A stretch of DNA of 64,000 nt from Planctomycetia bacterium. Its GTDB lineage: Bacteria; Planctomycetota; Brocadiia; Brocadiales; Brocadiaceae. The notes under the pieces were generated by a model, which did not search any database, was not told where the DNA came from, and was given only the letters and a program-made list of their open reading frames with translations. The position numbers and the translations under genes were made by a program. Shown one piece after another: positions 62,902-64,000 of this stretch. How positions within the stretch are numbered: position 1 is the first letter of the stretch; each line of letters begins with the position of its first letter. The stretch is taken from NCBI GenBank assembly GCA_015075005.1, contig JABTVC010000003.1:248001-312000 (forward strand), in the 5' to 3' direction.

Positions 62902-63865
62902 TCAGTGCGTGCTTTTCCACCTGGCCCATGTTTCACTGTCTCCGGTTATGGCAGGCAGGGTTCCCTCGTTGCGGATATTACCCTGGAAAGAGACCCAGCC
63001 TTCGCGGCCTGGAAAAGGAGTCCTGGTCATTATTCCGGAAACGATATGCGCTGCGTCCCTGAGAAGCTTCCCGAGAGGAACGAACGATATGCCCCGTCTT
63101 GTAGCAGTCTTGAGAAAATCGGCGAACAGTGTGGCACAGGCGATGCCTTCGGCCTCTGCGTGTATGGTCAGGACATTCAGGCCTTCGGGTTTGATCTGCG
63201 AAAGCAGGAACTCGTTATAGTTGGCGGGGGTGATGCTGTTCTTGTAGATAGCCTCGTCATAGGTCGGCAGCGTGACGGGGATCTGCGGCTGCAAGAGAAT
63301 ATTGTCTCCCACGACAGGCCGGAAGATGCTGTTGCCCCGGCAGTCGCTGTTATACACAAATGGGAGTTCTGCCTTTGCCAGCAGGACGCCATCCGTGCAC
63401 TTCCAGCCCGGTACGGCCGAGCAGGTCGGAGGAGTGCCTGTTATGTCGGTGAGCATGTCGAAGCCCTTGCGAAGGACAAGACGGATATCCTCCTCAGTCA
63501 TGGTATCGATGTGGGACTGCCATGCCTGATGGTCCCATGCGTGCAGACCTATTTCGTGGCCGCCCCGTGCGGCGAGGCGAATCTGGGAAGACAGCTTCTT
63601 TCCGATGATGGGGCTGGCCAGAAGGTACCCCTGAAGATGATATTCCAGCCATAAAGGCTCGCAGCTCTCGTTCGCAGCATCTTCCAAAAATACGGGTCTG
63701 AGCAGTCGCCAGAGATGACGCCCCATATTGTCCGGGCCGACAGAGAAGAAGAACGATGCCTTTACTGTGTGCTCATTAAAGAGTCTGCAGAGAGCGGGAC
63801 GCCGAGATGCGTCCCCGGAGCGTGTCAACATCAATTCTGAGACCAACTTTTATCGTCACATCCAT
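62902..63865 (-). CDS. arnD: ArnD-like 4-deoxy-4-formamido-L-arabinose-phosphoundecaprenol deformylase, frame broken near the start
   Basis: Polysaccharide-deacetylase fold of the ArnD type: VKASFFFSVGPDNMGRHLWR, GGHEIGLHAWDHQAWQSH, CSAVPGWKCTDGVL, FVYNSDCRGNSIFRPVVGDN, QIPVTLPTYDEAIYKNSI, LNVLTIHAEAEG. The N-terminus MDVTIKVGLRIDVDTLRG (ATG 63865, with the catalytic-metal DVD) is in another frame. Adding a G at CCCC 63813-63816 and one near 63795 gives RGTHLGVPALCRLFNEHTVK, the expected junction. In Ara4N modification of lipid A, ArnD removes the formyl group on undecaprenyl-phosphate. Sequence here looks GC-richer than the rest of the window. Confidence 0.87.
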
Positions 63866-63906
63866 CTCAGGGCAACATGGCAGTCCGCTCGTTCTGGGCA
63901 TCCACC

Positions 63907-64000
63907 TCAGTCGCCATTGTCCATCTCTATCTCACCCGATTCAACGTATTCCCTGATGAAGAAATCCAGCGTCTTCCCGACGGAATCATTAAGCATTACG
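63907..64000 (-). CDS. C-terminus of an ArnA-like (UDP-glucuronate decarboxylase/epimerase) protein, 5' end beyond window
   Basis: The last ~30 codons of a minus-strand gene: VMLNDSVGKTLDFFIREYVE then SGEIEMDNGD and TGA at 63907-63909. ...ETLDFFLR near the C-terminus is typical of ArnA/SDR epimerases, and the position directly upstream of arnD (42 bp) fits an arn operon. Too short for certainty. Confidence 0.5.
   Translation of the reverse strand, partial: VMLNDSVGKTLDFFIREYVESGEIEMDNGD

Noticed and set aside
62854..63654. 266-aa plus-strand ORF
   Set aside because: It is antisense to the clear ArnD homologue and shows no family resemblance. GC-rich DNA keeps the opposite strand open.

Overview
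The window looks like chromosome of an anammox planctomycete (Candidatus Brocadiaceae, probably Brocadia or a close relative). This is an inference from gene content. The supporting genes are a MetF/MetV acetyl-CoA-pathway reductase module, a NarK-type nitrate/nitrite carrier beside a Cache sensor with a haem-c motif, an FMN glutamate-synthase-like protein, a mre/PBP2 elongation cluster in which PBP2 carries a CxxCH motif, and Ara4N lipid-A genes. Base composition is moderate to low GC, except for the last kilobase, which looks clearly GC-richer. No tRNA, rRNA or CRISPR array was recognised.

Layout. 1-8.5 kb: an M4 metallopeptidase cut by the left edge, two small ORFs, YjbQ, then a C1 module (GltD/ferredoxin/MvhD fusion, an exported repeat protein, MetV, a HicB remnant, MetF) and a TetR regulator. 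8.5-9.8 kb is gene-free and holds palindromic repeats and hairpins. 9.8-16.5 kb: NarK carrier, haem-Cache protein, CPA2 antiporter with a long exported N-terminus, UspA and a dead transposase. 16.5-25 kb: glycogen debranching enzyme, a lipoprotein, an MFS carrier, MalQ and an ADP-forming acyl-CoA synthetase alpha subunit. 25-29 kb (minus strand): a MoxR/DUF58/BatD-like/VWA operon. 29.5-33.7 kb: FMN glutamate-synthase-like protein, ArsB/NhaD permease, DUF1264 protein. 33.9-43.6 kb: a ten-gene surface-polysaccharide cluster (glycosyltransferases, tandem WaaP-like kinase, radical SAM protein, O-antigen ligase). 44-47.4 kb (minus): nadC, kdsB, pyrG. 47.5-52 kb: an accessory island. 52-62 kb: moeA, lnt, mreBCD, mrdA, rmlA, rmlC. 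62.9-64 kb (minus): arnD and the end of an ArnA-like gene.

The most unusual segment is 47.5-52 kb. Two GEMM-I (cyclic-di-nucleotide) riboswitch-like elements sit in front of two different cysteine peptidases: a caspase-like protein behind an intrinsic terminator, and a C39/C70-like lipoprotein whose start codon lies inside the riboswitch P1 helix. These are followed by an exported protein, a possible 26-aa peptide, a 100-aa protein with a PRPPHWW motif that could be a modification substrate, a perfect 36-bp palindrome and a radical SAM enzyme. Its function is unknown.

Several conserved genes (moxR, pyrG, kdsB, mreB, arnD, the O-antigen ligase) are split by single-base indels, often in short homopolymers. 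This pattern suggests consensus error more than real decay. Three copies of an ~86-bp structured repeat, REP-like palindromes and three gene remnants (two transposases, one HicB) show the mobile-element history.
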